In this document: one piece after another, positions 50,221-60,168 of the stretch | How positions within the stretch are numbered: position 1 is the stretch's first letter | How the letters are laid out: the number at the start of each line of letters is the position of its first letter | NCBI GenBank assembly: GCA_017161305.1 | Contig: CP031518.1 | Coordinates: 2,232,001-2,296,000, forward strand | Length of the DNA stretch: 64,000 nucleotides | Reading direction: 5' to 3' | DNA from: Treponema ruminis | Lineage (GTDB): Bacteria > Spirochaetota > Spirochaetia > Treponematales > Treponemataceae | The notes under the pieces: model-generated | Seen by the model: the letters and a program-made list of their open reading frames with translations, nothing else | Database searches by the model: none | What the model was told of the DNA's origin: nothing | Made by a program: the position numbers and the translations under genes

Positions 50221-52893
50221 ATGGCTAGAAGCAAGGACACGATTGTAGCCGGAACAGTACAGAACCGGAGTGAGTCAGCTGAACTCACTCCGATGATGAT
50301 TCAATATCTTTCCATTAAAGACCAGCACAAGGACGAGATTCTTTTTTACCGTCTGGGCGATTTTTACGAGATGTTCAACAATGACGCGATTGAAGTCTCA
50401 CGCCTTTTGAATCTCACCCTCACTCACCGCGGCTCTGCCCCCATGTGCGGAATTCCTTTCCATGCGGTTAAAATCTATATTGCCCGCCTTTTAAGATGCG
50501 GCAAGAGAATCGCAATCTGTGAGCAGATCGGGGAACCGAACGGCAAGACACTCACCGAGCGAAAGGTCATCGAGGTAATCACACCGGGTACAGCCCTTGA
50601 AAGTGAATATCTTGAGGGCGGATCAAACAACTTTTTGGCCTGTGTCGTAGCCCAGAAAGGCAAGGTCGGCTTTGCATACATCGATGTCACCACCTCGGAC
50701 TTTTTTGCGACCAGCTGGTACGAAAAGGACATGGAAGAAAATTTCGCCAAGGAACTTGACCGCTGTCATCCGCGCGAGCTTCTTCTTCCGCAGAATCTTG
50801 AGAAAAACGAAATAATCCAGGCCTCACTCGAGCAGAATGAGCGGATTGCAGTCTCTTATTATCCTGACTGGAATTTTGACTCAGCCCTTTCATACAAACG
50901 CCTTTGCACCCAGTTTAAGACGGCAAATTTGCAGAGCTTTTCTCTCAATGAATCTTCTCCAGAAGTGGCACCTGCAGGATTTTTGCTGGATTACCTTCAG
51001 AAAACGACGACTTCAAATTCTCCCCATGTAACCGGAATCAAAATCTACCGGGACAGTCAGTTCGTGATTATGGACGACTCTTCCCGCCGAAATCTTGAAA
51101 TCGTTCAGAATCTCCGTGACGGCACTTCCCAGTTCTCGCTTTTGGAATGCCTTTCCCACACTCAGACGGCAATGGGCAAGAGAATGATGAGAAACTGGCT
51201 TTTGTACCCCCTCACAAATGTCGAGGAAATCCAGAACCGCCAGAGTCATGTCGAGCTTTTTGTGAATAACCGCAACCTCCTTGAATATGTGCGCGAGATT
51301 TTTGCTGACATTCTTGATGTCGAGCGTCTTGCAGGCCGGGTTGCAATGGAACGAGCCCACGCCAAGGATTTGCAGGCACTCAGGTTAAGCCTTGAATCAT
51401 GGCTCAAAGTGCGCGAGCAGCTGGACGACTTCGGCTTCACACAGACAGATAAAACTATCGCCCAGAACATTTCAAAACTGATTTTTGACTCAATCCTTGA
51501 AGATCCGGCGACAGCCCTAGACGAAGGAAGAATCATAAAAGGGGGCTGGTCAAGCGAACTGGACGAATACCGCCGGATTCACGACAATGTCAATAAAATT
51601 CTTGAGGATTACGCCGAGGAAGAAAAGGCTTCGAGCGGAATTGCAAACCTTCGAATCCGAAGCAATTCACTTTCAGGCTATTACATCGAAATCACCAGGG
51701 GAAAGGCAAGTCAGGTTCCCCCTCATTTTATCCTCAGACGGGCCCTCACAAATGCAGACCGCTATACGACGCCCCGGCTTCAGGAAATCGAAAAGCAGAT
51801 CAACGAGGCCAGCCTTAAAATCATCGAAACAGAAAAGGCTCTCTTCCTTGAAGTGCGCTCAAAAATCGCCGAGCAGACAAACTATCTTCTTCAGAGCGCA
51901 AAGGAAATCGCCTACGCTGACGTTACAGCTGCCCTTGCAAATGCCGCAATCCTGCACGGCTGGGTAAAGCCTCTTGTCGATAACTCAAAGGAATTTACCG
52001 TGCGCTCAGGCCGTCATCCGGTCGTTGAGCTTCATCTTCCGGGCGGAGAATTTGTTCCGAATGACATTGAAATCTCAGCTGAAAATGACAGTTACCAGCC
52101 GTATTTTGGCTTAATCACAGGTCCCAACATGGCTGGTAAGTCAACTTATCTGCGCCAGAACGCTTTGATTGCGCTCCTTGCTCAGATTGGCTCTTTCGTT
52201 CCTGCTCGTGAGGCTCATATCGGCGTGGTTGACCGCATTTTCTGCCGCGTAGGTGCAAGCGACAACCTTGCCCGCGGTGAGTCAACCTTCCTCGTCGAAA
52301 TGACCGAAACGGCTTACATTCTGCGAACCGCCACAGAAAAATCATTTGTCATTATGGATGAAGTTGGCCGTGGAACGAGCACCGAGGACGGGCTTTCAAT
52401 CGCCTGGGCTGTCTCGGAGTATCTTCTGAACGCGCTCAAATGCAAGACTCTTTTTGCAACTCACTATCATGAGCTTACCCGCCTGAATCATCCGCGCCTC
52501 CAGCTTTTGTGCATGGAAGTCAGCGAAGAAAATGACAAAGTTACTTTCCTGCGAAAAATCAAGGTCGGAGCAAGTGAAAATTCTTACGGAATCCACGTAG
52601 CATCCCTTGCGGGCCTTCCTCAGAGCGTAATCCGCCGTGCAAATGAGATTCTCCAGAGCCTTCATTCAACATCCCAGGACGGAACTGGAACAGGCGTAAA
52701 TGTCGAGAATGTAGTCACCGTGCAAACAGCAGAGACCGAAAAAACTCTCCAGAAATCCGTCACCATGCCAGGCCTTTTCTCAGACGAGGAGCTGGTTCTT
52801 GATGAAATCCTGAGCTGTGACCCCGACGACATGACTCCGCGCCAGGCCCTGGATTTGATTGCTCGCTGGAAGAAATCTTTGAGCGGAAGATAA
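50221..52893 (+). CDS. mutS: DNA mismatch repair protein MutS
   Basis: The 890-aa protein recognises mismatches. The N-terminal domain has the mismatch-wedge DFYEMF near 43 and GIPFHAV. The C-terminal ATPase has Walker A GPNMAGKSTYLRQ near 637, RVGASDNLARGESTFLVEM, Walker B VIMDEVGRGTSTEDG and ATHYHELTRL. Full length, with a C-terminal dimerisation tail. It is co-located with envelope genes; no mutL is in the window. Confidence 0.97.
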   Translation: MARSKDTIVAGTVQNRSESAELTPMMIQYLSIKDQHKDEILFYRLGDFYEMFNNDAIEVSRLLNLTLTHRGSAPMCGIPFHAVKIYIARLLRCGKRIAICEQIGEPNGKTLTERKVIEVITPGTALESEYLEGGSNNFLACVVAQKGKVGFAYIDVTTSDFFATSWYEKDMEENFAKELDRCHPRELLLPQNLEKNEIIQASLEQNERIAVSYYPDWNFDSALSYKRLCTQFKTANLQSFSLNESSPEVAPAGFLLDYLQKTTTSNSPHVTGIKIYRDSQFVIMDDSSRRNLEIVQNLRDGTSQFSLLECLSHTQTAMGKRMMRNWLLYPLTNVEEIQNRQSHVELFVNNRNLLEYVREIFADILDVERLAGRVAMERAHAKDLQALRLSLESWLKVREQLDDFGFTQTDKTIAQNISKLIFDSILEDPATALDEGRIIKGGWSSELDEYRRIHDNVNKILEDYAEEEKASSGIANLRIRSNSLSGYYIEITRGKASQVPPHFILRRALTNADRYTTPRLQEIEKQINEASLKIIETEKALFLEVRSKIAEQTNYLLQSAKEIAYADVTAALANAAILHGWVKPLVDNSKEFTVRSGRHPVVELHLPGGEFVPNDIEISAENDSYQPYFGLITGPNMAGKSTYLRQNALIALLAQIGSFVPAREAHIGVVDRIFCRVGASDNLARGESTFLVEMTETAYILRTATEKSFVIMDEVGRGTSTEDGLSIAWAVSEYLLNALKCKTLFATHYHELTRLNHPRLQLLCMEVSEENDKVTFLRKIKVGASENSYGIHVASLAGLPQSVIRRANEILQSLHSTSQDGTGTGVNVENVVTVQTAETEKTLQKSVTMPGLFSDEELVLDEILSCDPDDMTPRQALDLIARWKKSLSGR

Positions 52894-52967
52894 ATTTTTT
52901 TTGGATTTTTCTGACTTTTTTCCATTTGCATTGCCGAAAATCGAATTTTTTTGACAATTAATATGTG

Positions 52968-53759
52968 ATGGTGAAAAGGGAAAACTTCTTCAGATTTGAA
53001 AGCCGGACTTTTGCCCTGTCTTTTGTGCTCATGACATTCGTTCAGAATATAGTCTCACTCTTTCTGGGCGGAGAAAAATGCCTGTGCTGCTCAAGACGGA
53101 CTTTGCGCATTCCTCTTTGTAAAAGCTGCCTGCCCAAACTGGATTCTCTCGGATTTAAGGAGACCTGTTCTGTTTGCGGCCGCGAGCTTATCAGCGAAAT
53201 CGGAATCTGCAGCCACTGCCGCGAAAACCCGGCCCTTCAAAGCCTTGACGGAGCTTTTTCGCTTCATTGCTATCAGTTATGGAAAAAATCCCTGCTTTTT
53301 GCCTGGAAACTTGAGGATAAGCGCAGTCTTTCTCCTTATTTCGCGGCTCTTTTCCACCGGAAGTTAAAGTCCCTGGAAAAGGAAACCGGGCTGGCCCTTG
53401 CGGTTGTTCCGGTTCCTCCGCGGAAGGGAAAAATCCGTGAGCGTGGCTGGGACCAGATTGACGAGCTTTGCTTTTACCTCAGAAAAGGCTGGAATGTCAA
53501 AATACTCCCGCTTTTGGAAAGGCTGACCCACACTCAGCAGAAAAAGCTTGACCGAATCCAGCGGATTGAGGGAATCAGCTCATCTTATCGGCTTCGAAAG
53601 GAAAAATGGCTAAGGCGAAAGTTTCCCCACCTGCCAGAAGCCGTCGTCCTTGCCGATGACGTCCTGACAACAGGTTCAACAATCGAGGCCTGCGCCAGAG
53701 AACTCAAAAAACTCGGCATAAAGCGGGTTTTTTCCATCACGCTTTTTATAGTGGATTGA
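52968..53759 (+). CDS. ComF-family phosphoribosyltransferase-like protein
   Basis: The 263-aa protein has N-terminal zinc-ribbon cysteines (CLCC, CKSC, CSVCG, CSHC) and a phosphoribosyltransferase domain with the PRPP loop VVLADDVLTTGSTIEACAREL. ComFC-type proteins act in DNA uptake or handle internalised DNA. GTG 52965 and ATG 52968 are both possible starts; neither has a good ribosome site. Whether this organism is competent is not shown here. Confidence 0.85.
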   Translation: MVKRENFFRFESRTFALSFVLMTFVQNIVSLFLGGEKCLCCSRRTLRIPLCKSCLPKLDSLGFKETCSVCGRELISEIGICSHCRENPALQSLDGAFSLHCYQLWKKSLLFAWKLEDKRSLSPYFAALFHRKLKSLEKETGLALAVVPVPPRKGKIRERGWDQIDELCFYLRKGWNVKILPLLERLTHTQQKKLDRIQRIEGISSSYRLRKEKWLRRKFPHLPEAVVLADDVLTTGSTIEACARELKKLGIKRVFSITLFIVD

Positions 53760-53805
53760 GTAAATTGAATTTTTTAGGAAAATATTAAGATTTTCTTTAA
53801 TTAGT

Positions 53806-53834
53806 TTGCAATTTACTGAATCTATCGTTATACT
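53806..53834 (+). promoter_or_regulatory. Promoter of the GltD-like gene
   Basis: TTGCAA (53806-53811), a 17-nt spacer and TATACT (53829-53834), about 40 nt before the ATG, with AAGAGG near 53860 as ribosome site. Confidence 0.65.
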
Positions 53835-53874
53835 ATAAGGGCTGGTATTTTTTTTTAAGAGGTTAAAATCATTT

Positions 53875-55164
53875 ATGGAAGAAGAAATCAAGGGCTACAC
53901 AATGCAAGAAGCTATATCTGAAGCTCGCCGTTGCTTGAATTGTCCCAAGCCCATGTGCAGAACAGGTTGTCCGATTGAAAATGACATCCCTGCTTTTAAT
54001 CATGCGGTTTCATTAGGAAATTTCGGTGAGGCTCGCAGCATTATAGCTCAGCGAAGCAATCTCCCTGCTATTTGTGGGCGTGTTTGTCCCCATGAAAATC
54101 AGTGCGAGGGTCATTGTGTGCTTTCAAAAGCCGGCAAGGGTATCAAAATCGGCATGATCGAGCGTTTCATCGCAGATTTTGACACGGAAATGAATCTCAA
54201 CCGCGAAAAGAAGATTGAAAAAATCGGCGGAAAGGTTGCCGTCATCGGTTCTGGTCCTGCAGGTCTTACTGTTGCAGGCGATCTGGCCCGCAAAGGCTAC
54301 GAAGTTGTTGTTTACGAGGGTGAAAGCGAGCCGGGCGGAGTCCTTCTATATGGAATCCCGGAATTCCGCCTTCCAAAAGATGTTGTCCGCAACACAACCA
54401 AAAAAATCGCTGATCTTGGCGTTCAGTTCGTAACAAACACAATGATTGGCACTGACATCACAGTCGATGAGCTCTTCAAAAACGGCTTTGATGCTATTTT
54501 CATCGGCACAGGAACGGCTCTTGCAAAATCACTTGATATTCCTGGCGGTGATCTGAGGGGTATCATTCAGTCAAATTATCTTCTCCGCATGGTTCGCCTG
54601 TATCAGGACGGAAACGTTGATAAATCAGAAGTTCCAATCGAAGAAGGAGACAATGTTGTCGTCATCGGAGCCGGTAACGTGGCTATGGATGCCTGCCGCA
54701 CCGCAATCCGCATGAAGGCAAAATCTGTAACTGTTGCATACCGCAAGACAGTCGAATTTATGCGTGCTGCAAAAGCTGAGTATGACGGTGCAATCAGTGA
54801 TGGCGTTGATTTCAAATGGGAGCATGCTCCAATTGAATATGTCGGTGAAAATGGTATTGTCACCGGCCTCAAATGTCAGAGTCCAAATGGCGAAGTCATT
54901 CTTCCGGCAAATAAAATCCTTATCGCAATCGGTTCCCGACCGGCAGCCCGCATCGTAAGCTCAACCGAGGGAATTGATGTTGATGAAGGCGGCTATGTTG
55001 TAACAAAGCAAAAGCCTTATGGCATGACAACCCGGCGTGGAATTTTTGCTGGCGGCGATGTCGTTCATAAGCCTGCAACTGTAGTCCTTGCAATGCGTGA
55101 GGCAAAAAAGGTCGCAGTTGGTATTTCAGAATTCTTGGAAGCAAAAAAGCTTCTTGGCGAATAA
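53875..55164 (+). CDS. GltD-like NAD(P)H-dependent FAD/Fe-S oxidoreductase
   Basis: The 429-aa protein has an N-terminal domain with two sets of cysteines (CLNCPKPMCRTGCPIENDIP and CGRVCPHENQCEGHCVL) for 4Fe-4S clusters, then an FAD dinucleotide-binding motif VIGSGPAGLTVAGDLARKGY and an NAD(P) motif VIGAGNVAMDACRTAI. It resembles the small subunit of glutamate synthase and the NfnB/SudA-type subunits. No large GltB or NfnA-like gene is adjacent, so the electron partner is unclear. A promoter lies immediately upstream. Confidence 0.88.
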   Translation: MEEEIKGYTMQEAISEARRCLNCPKPMCRTGCPIENDIPAFNHAVSLGNFGEARSIIAQRSNLPAICGRVCPHENQCEGHCVLSKAGKGIKIGMIERFIADFDTEMNLNREKKIEKIGGKVAVIGSGPAGLTVAGDLARKGYEVVVYEGESEPGGVLLYGIPEFRLPKDVVRNTTKKIADLGVQFVTNTMIGTDITVDELFKNGFDAIFIGTGTALAKSLDIPGGDLRGIIQSNYLLRMVRLYQDGNVDKSEVPIEEGDNVVVIGAGNVAMDACRTAIRMKAKSVTVAYRKTVEFMRAAKAEYDGAISDGVDFKWEHAPIEYVGENGIVTGLKCQSPNGEVILPANKILIAIGSRPAARIVSSTEGIDVDEGGYVVTKQKPYGMTTRRGIFAGGDVVHKPATVVLAMREAKKVAVGISEFLEAKKLLGE

Positions 55165-55177
55165 TCTAGGGGGTAAT

Positions 55178-55672
55178 ATGGCAGAAAACACACAGATTCA
55201 GTTGGTTACATTTCAACTCGGCGGAGAAATCTACGGTGTGGACATCATGGATGTAAAGGAAATTGTAAAGGTAACGAAAGTTCGTCCTATTCCTAATGCC
55301 CCATTCTATGTTGAGGGAATTTTCAATCTCCGAAGCGAAATTATTCCTGTAATCAACCTTCACAAGCGTTTTCAGATTCAGAAAATTGCCGTTGCTGATG
55401 GTGACGAGGAATTCGAAGGCGGATTCATCATCCTCAACATTGAAAACAACCGTATCGGCATTATTATTGACCGAATTGCACGCGTTGTTGCGATTGACAC
55501 GGCTGACATCAAGGATCCGCCACAGATGATTAGCGGTATCGGAACTGAGTATATTCATGGCGTTATCCGTCAGGATGATAAATACCTTATCATGCTCGAC
55601 ATGCGCCGCTTGTTCAACGCCAAGGAACTTCAAAAAATCCTTGATCCTGGCGAAGCGAGTGACGAAGAATAA
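55178..55672 (+). CDS. cheW: Chemotaxis coupling protein CheW
   Basis: The 164-aa protein is a single CheW domain: QLVTFQLGGEIYGVDIMDVKEI, then RPIPNAPFYVEGIFNLRSEIIPVINL, and a C-terminal YIHGVIRQDDKYLIMLDM. It couples chemoreceptors to CheA. AGGGGGT precedes ATG 55178. The next gene starts 1 nt before the stop, indicating coupling. The cheA gene lies 53 kb away at the other window end. Confidence 0.93.
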   Translation: MAENTQIQLVTFQLGGEIYGVDIMDVKEIVKVTKVRPIPNAPFYVEGIFNLRSEIIPVINLHKRFQIQKIAVADGDEEFEGGFIILNIENNRIGIIIDRIARVVAIDTADIKDPPQMISGIGTEYIHGVIRQDDKYLIMLDMRRLFNAKELQKILDPGEASDEE

Positions 55673-56739
55673 TGATTCAAACTTTCAGTTCTACTATTCG
55701 CAGAAAAGAAATGGATGCTGTTCTGACTTGCATGGTCGATGAAAAACTCGGACCAGGCGAGCTGAACACCAAACTTATCCAGACGGTAAAGGAATTTACC
55801 GGCTGTGACGGAGCAGTTGCATTCCGAAGCCCTGCAATTGCATTTTCTTATGTTGTAAAAGCTTTGGATTTGCAGCCGGGTGCTTCTGTCATGATTTCAG
55901 CCCTTGCACCTGCCTGGCACTATGCTGCCGTCAAAAATCTTGGTTATAATCCGCTTGTGCTGGATGTAAGCGAGGATGACGGGCTTATTTCAGTCGAAGC
56001 CGTTCAGGAAGGCCTTAAAAATGGCGGAAGGCTTCTTCTCCTTCACGAAAGCATGGGAATTTTGCCAGACCTTGAGCAGATTCTTGCCACAGGAGTTCCT
56101 GTAATCGAAGATATTTCTCACTCTGTCGGTTCGGTATACAATTTTTCCGCTTCGGAAGAAGGTCAGGCTAAGCCGGAAGACTTGCAGAAAAAGGCTGGAA
56201 TGATGGGTCTTTATTCGATTCTAGGTCTTGAGGCAAATGACACTGTCACTGCTGGTGGCGGGGCGGTTCTTATTGCTCCCAAAAGGCGTGAATGGATTGT
56301 CCTCAAAAAAGTCACCGATGAAGCACCTGAAACGGATATCCTTCCGGACATGAACAGCGCACTGGGCTTTATTCAGCTCAAGGAATTCAACCGCAACGAA
56401 GAAATCCGCAAGTCTCTTTATGATATTTTCAAAAAGTCTCTTGCAAGCGGTAAAAACAAAACTTTTGCGCGCAGTGAAGAAAATCCTTCCACAATCTGGT
56501 CTTTCCCGGTTGTGCTCAACGGAAGTTTCAAGGATGCAAAGCAATACGCTTCCCGCAAGGAAATTGAAATCCGCCCTGCTTTTGATGCCTCGGTGATTTC
56601 ACTTCTTGGCGAAGAGGAGCAGTCTAAGTATATTCATGCTAAGTCTCTCTTCCTTCGCTGTGTGCTTTTTCCTTTGTATCCGCGGCTTGGTTCTGAATCG
56701 GCCACAAAAATTGCAAAGGTGCTGGGGACATTGCCGTAA
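55672..56739 (+). CDS. DegT/DnrJ-fold protein lacking the PLP lysine
   Basis: The 355-aa protein follows the DegT/DnrJ/EryC1/StrS layout: GPGELNTKLIQTVKEFTGCDGAV, VMISALAPAWHYAAVKNLGYN and VIEDISHSVGS (the PLP ring Asp region). Where active members have the Schiff-base Lys (HxxKxxxxGEGG), this one reads LGLEANDTVTAGGGAV, with no Lys. It is therefore probably not an aminotransferase. It overlaps cheW by 1 nt and precedes nadK. A binding, dehydratase-like or structural role is possible. Confidence 0.75.
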   Translation: MIQTFSSTIRRKEMDAVLTCMVDEKLGPGELNTKLIQTVKEFTGCDGAVAFRSPAIAFSYVVKALDLQPGASVMISALAPAWHYAAVKNLGYNPLVLDVSEDDGLISVEAVQEGLKNGGRLLLLHESMGILPDLEQILATGVPVIEDISHSVGSVYNFSASEEGQAKPEDLQKKAGMMGLYSILGLEANDTVTAGGGAVLIAPKRREWIVLKKVTDEAPETDILPDMNSALGFIQLKEFNRNEEIRKSLYDIFKKSLASGKNKTFARSEENPSTIWSFPVVLNGSFKDAKQYASRKEIEIRPAFDASVISLLGEEEQSKYIHAKSLFLRCVLFPLYPRLGSESATKIAKVLGTLP

Positions 56740-56748
56740 CGAAATTTT

Positions 56749-57600
56749 ATGAATGTAAAAAAGTCACTTATCGTAGTAAACAGTTTTAAAGAAGAATCAA
56801 AATCTCTCGGCGGCCAAATTCAGGCCTATCTTCAGTCGCTTGGATTGACAGCCGATGTCTTTCTTTTCAATGGATATTCTGAGCAGTATCCTTTTTATGG
56901 TTATGATTTTGTAATTACGATGGGCGGGGACGGCACGGTTCTCTTTGCGGCCCGGGGCTGTGCTCCGCTCGGAATTCCTGTTTTTCCGATTAATTTTGGT
57001 TCTTTCGGTTTTATTGCGAGCGTTCAGCGTGATGAATGGAAGCGTGAGCTTGATGATTTTCTGGCCGGAAAGGCTGTCGTGGACGAGAGAAGTCTGCTTC
57101 AGGCTGATTTGATTCGCGGTCAGAACCGCAGGCTCAGCGCAACCGGTCTGAATGACATCGTGATTTGCGGTAAAACTGCGGGACACATGATTACTTTCAA
57201 TGTCCTTTACGATAAAGTGCCTCTTGGTGAAATAAAGTCTGACGGAATCATTGTTTCAACGGCAACCGGGTCAACCGCCTATTCTGCGAGCGCGGGCGGT
57301 CCTATCATCGACCCTGATTTGGATTCAATGGTCCTAACATTAATGAACGCATTCTCACTTTCGAGCCGTCCTCTGGTTTTAAGTCCCAAGGGAGAGCTCG
57401 AAATTAAGATCCTGCCGTCAAGAGTTTCGGATGTTGTAATCAGCGTTGACGGTCAGATTCCTGTGGATTTGCATGTCGGTGACGTAATAAGGGTTTGTCA
57501 GCACGAAAAAAAAGCAAAACTCATCGGCTGCACGAAAGAAAAATTTTACAATGCGCTCCGCTCAAAATTGAACTGGTCAGGAGGTCCTCAACATGCTTGA
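56749..57600 (+). CDS. nadK: NAD kinase
   Basis: This 283-aa enzyme phosphorylates NAD+ to NADP+. The catalytic GGDGT sits in VITMGGDGTVLFAARG near 65, and the second signature reads DGIIVSTATGSTAYSASAGG near 165, followed by RPLVLSP. Length is typical. It begins 9 nt after the DegT-fold gene and overlaps recN by 8 nt. Confidence 0.95.
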   Translation: MNVKKSLIVVNSFKEESKSLGGQIQAYLQSLGLTADVFLFNGYSEQYPFYGYDFVITMGGDGTVLFAARGCAPLGIPVFPINFGSFGFIASVQRDEWKRELDDFLAGKAVVDERSLLQADLIRGQNRRLSATGLNDIVICGKTAGHMITFNVLYDKVPLGEIKSDGIIVSTATGSTAYSASAGGPIIDPDLDSMVLTLMNAFSLSSRPLVLSPKGELEIKILPSRVSDVVISVDGQIPVDLHVGDVIRVCQHEKKAKLIGCTKEKFYNALRSKLNWSGGPQHA

Positions 57601-59365
57601 AGATCTTTCAATTAAAGATTTTGCCCTCATTGATGCTGCGAATGTCGAATTCAATGGCGGCTTTACAGTTCTTTCCGGTGAAACTGGTGCCGGAAAGTCT
57701 CTTTTAATCGGTGCGCTTACTTTCCTGCTCGGAGGAAAGGCCGGAGTGGAGCAGATCCGCTCTGGTGCCCATGAATCTGTCGTGACAGGCTCTTTTTATC
57801 TGGGCAAGGCTCCTTCTTTTGTCCGCGAGCTTTCAGCTGATGATGAAAACCCGGCTGAGCCAGCTAATGCCTGGGAATGGCTTTCACTTCACGGCATCGA
57901 AATCGAAGATGACCGTGTGCTTTTGCGTCGTGTAATCCGCGAAAACGGCAAGTCAGGAGCCTGGATTGGAAGCACTCCGGTTACCCGTGCAGATTTAGCC
58001 GAATTCAGTTCCTTTTTAATCGATATTCACGGCCAGCACGAGCACCAGTCCCTCATGAAAGTCAGCGAGCACAGAAAATTCCTAGATTCTTATGCAGGCC
58101 TTACTGAACGTGTCGCAAATTTCACTTCGCTTTATTCAGAACTTGTAGGCAAGCGAAAAATTCTGGACGAACTTAACAGCGATGACCGCGACCGTGCCCA
58201 GAGAATCGATCTGCTGAATTTTGCAGTCAAGGAAATCAGCGAGGCTAAGTTAAAGCCCAACGAAGATGTCGAACTTGACGACGAGGAAACAAAACTTTCT
58301 TCTTTCGAAAAACTCTATTCCGATGTCGAGCAGATTAACGGTGCTCTTTCAAGCGGCGAGGGCGGGGCAGTGGTCTCAACCCTCAAGCGTCTCCGTGCCC
58401 TTGCAGACAGCGCTTCTTCTTCCGACAAATCTCTGCAGAAACTTACTGACCGGCTGGAAAGTGCTTTCTACGAAATTTCTGACATAGCCGAAGAATATAA
58501 ATCTTACGCCCAGAGCCTTGTCTTTGATCCGGAGCGGCTTGCCCAGGTTCAGGAAAGGCAGACTTTAATTTACAACCTCAAAAAGAAATACGCTTCTTCT
58601 GTCTCAGCTCCCCTTTCTGAAGTCCTTGCATATTTTGAAAAGGCCCAGAAGACTCTGGATGAGCTCGACAACAGTTCTGACAAAAAAGAAAAGCTTGAAA
58701 AAGAAATCGCCGAGCTGGGCAAAAAAGTCTATCTTGAGGCAAAGGCAATCTCCCAGCTTCGAAAGACTGCCGCCGAAAAAATGGCAGGGGGAGTCGTTCA
58801 GGTCCTGTCAAATCTTGGCATGAAAGGCACCCGCTTCTCAGTTAATGTAGCCGAAAAATCAGGCAATGACGTTACCCAGAAATGTGGTCCTTACGGAATC
58901 GATGACATTGAATTCCTTATCAGCGCAAACCCGGGCCAGCCACTTCAGCCTCTTGCAAAAATCGCGTCCGGCGGTGAGCTGAGCCGTGTCATGCTTTCCC
59001 TCAAGACAATTCTCTGCCAGTCGGACGAATCCGGCGAGTCAACCGTGGGTACAATGATTTTCGACGAGATTGACACTGGAATTGGCGGTGAAGTTGCGGT
59101 CGGGGTAGGCAGTCATCTTAAAAAACTAGCAAAAAATCGTCAGGTTTTGTGTATTACTCATCTTGCCAGCATCGCAGTTTATGCCGATAATCAAATTAAG
59201 ATAGAAAAATCTGTAAACAACGGTGCGACCCAGACTCATGTCCGTCCGATTACGGGAGAGGAGCGGGTTTCTGAGATTGCCCGAATGCTTTCTGGTGACG
59301 CAGCAAGTTCCGAATCCCTGGAACATGCCCGTTCTATGCTTTCAAAATTTGGGGAGGCGGTGTAA
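57593..59365 (+). CDS. recN: DNA repair protein RecN
   Basis: The 590-aa SMC-like ATPase acts in double-strand-break repair. Walker A is GETGAGKSLLIGAL near 31, the QLFDIHGQHEH-type motif appears as LIDIHGQHEHQSL, a central coiled-coil runs about 160-390, and the C-terminal half has IASGGELSRVMLSLK, Walker B MIFDEIDTGIGG and CITHLASIAVYAD. GGAGGTCC lies just upstream within nadK. Full length. Confidence 0.95.
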   Translation: MLEDLSIKDFALIDAANVEFNGGFTVLSGETGAGKSLLIGALTFLLGGKAGVEQIRSGAHESVVTGSFYLGKAPSFVRELSADDENPAEPANAWEWLSLHGIEIEDDRVLLRRVIRENGKSGAWIGSTPVTRADLAEFSSFLIDIHGQHEHQSLMKVSEHRKFLDSYAGLTERVANFTSLYSELVGKRKILDELNSDDRDRAQRIDLLNFAVKEISEAKLKPNEDVELDDEETKLSSFEKLYSDVEQINGALSSGEGGAVVSTLKRLRALADSASSSDKSLQKLTDRLESAFYEISDIAEEYKSYAQSLVFDPERLAQVQERQTLIYNLKKKYASSVSAPLSEVLAYFEKAQKTLDELDNSSDKKEKLEKEIAELGKKVYLEAKAISQLRKTAAEKMAGGVVQVLSNLGMKGTRFSVNVAEKSGNDVTQKCGPYGIDDIEFLISANPGQPLQPLAKIASGGELSRVMLSLKTILCQSDESGESTVGTMIFDEIDTGIGGEVAVGVGSHLKKLAKNRQVLCITHLASIAVYADNQIKIEKSVNNGATQTHVRPITGEERVSEIARMLSGDAASSESLEHARSMLSKFGEAV

Positions 59366-60168
59366 TGGCAAGAGTATTGAATGAGAATCGCGAACTTTGC
59401 GAAATCAAGTGCGAGCCATACAAACGAATGATTAAAGAGGCTTTCGAGCGTGAAAAGGAAATTCTGGCCTCAATCGAAGCAAATCCCGCTGGTGCGGCTT
59501 ATAAGAAACTCAATCTCTGCGATGAGATGATAGGTTGTGCAACTTATTACATTATGATAAATAACCTCACAGTGGAGCTTGTAAACACAAAGGATAACGA
59601 TGCCTTGAACGATGCCCGTAAAATGCTCTACAAGGCAATCATCTATCTTGAGGAAGTCGTATCCAATGTCATAGATGCCCTGCAGTCTGACATGGAAGAT
59701 AAGCTTGCTGCCATTTCAGAGGCTCCAATTGACAAGCGCTTCAACCTCGTCCGCAAGCTTGGCCTTGCAATTTCCCTTCTCATCGATGCTTTTGGCGACA
59801 ATTCAAAATGGAAGATGTCTTTCGTTGAGCTTCAGGGGCGTTTTGCCACAGTTTCAAAGAATCTTCTTGACCTCAAAAAGGCCTGCAAGGATTATTTTGA
59901 CCCCAACTCTCCAGATTACGACAATTCCGTCCTTTATATCCGCTTAATCCGCAAACTTTATGACCAGTCGGCTACGGCCTACCGCGACAAGTACGAGCTT
60001 GCCACCCACCGAATTGACGACATGCGCAATGCAATCCTCTTCCTTTCAGGCGGCCGTCGAGTCGCAATTGCACTGGGCGAGGCCGAAGCTGCCGAAGAAA
60101 TCAAAAAGAAGGCCGGCGTCTGGAAGCAGAAGGTCGAGGCTGACCAAAAGAAAGGAATCGCAAAATAA
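59365..60168 (+). CDS. Helical protein of unknown function downstream of recN
   Basis: The 267-aa cytoplasmic protein starts 1 nt within the recN stop and ends 1 nt within the next start, so it is translationally linked to both. It is almost wholly alpha-helical and rich in Lys, Glu, Leu and Ala (EPYKRMIKEAFEREKEILAS, NDARKMLYKAIIYLEEVV, VLYIRLIRKLYDQSATAY). No catalytic motif or family is recognised. A scaffold or regulatory role with the downstream HD protein is possible. Confidence 0.75.
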   Translation: MARVLNENRELCEIKCEPYKRMIKEAFEREKEILASIEANPAGAAYKKLNLCDEMIGCATYYIMINNLTVELVNTKDNDALNDARKMLYKAIIYLEEVVSNVIDALQSDMEDKLAAISEAPIDKRFNLVRKLGLAISLLIDAFGDNSKWKMSFVELQGRFATVSKNLLDLKKACKDYFDPNSPDYDNSVLYIRLIRKLYDQSATAYRDKYELATHRIDDMRNAILFLSGGRRVAIALGEAEAAEEIKKKAGVWKQKVEADQKKGIAK

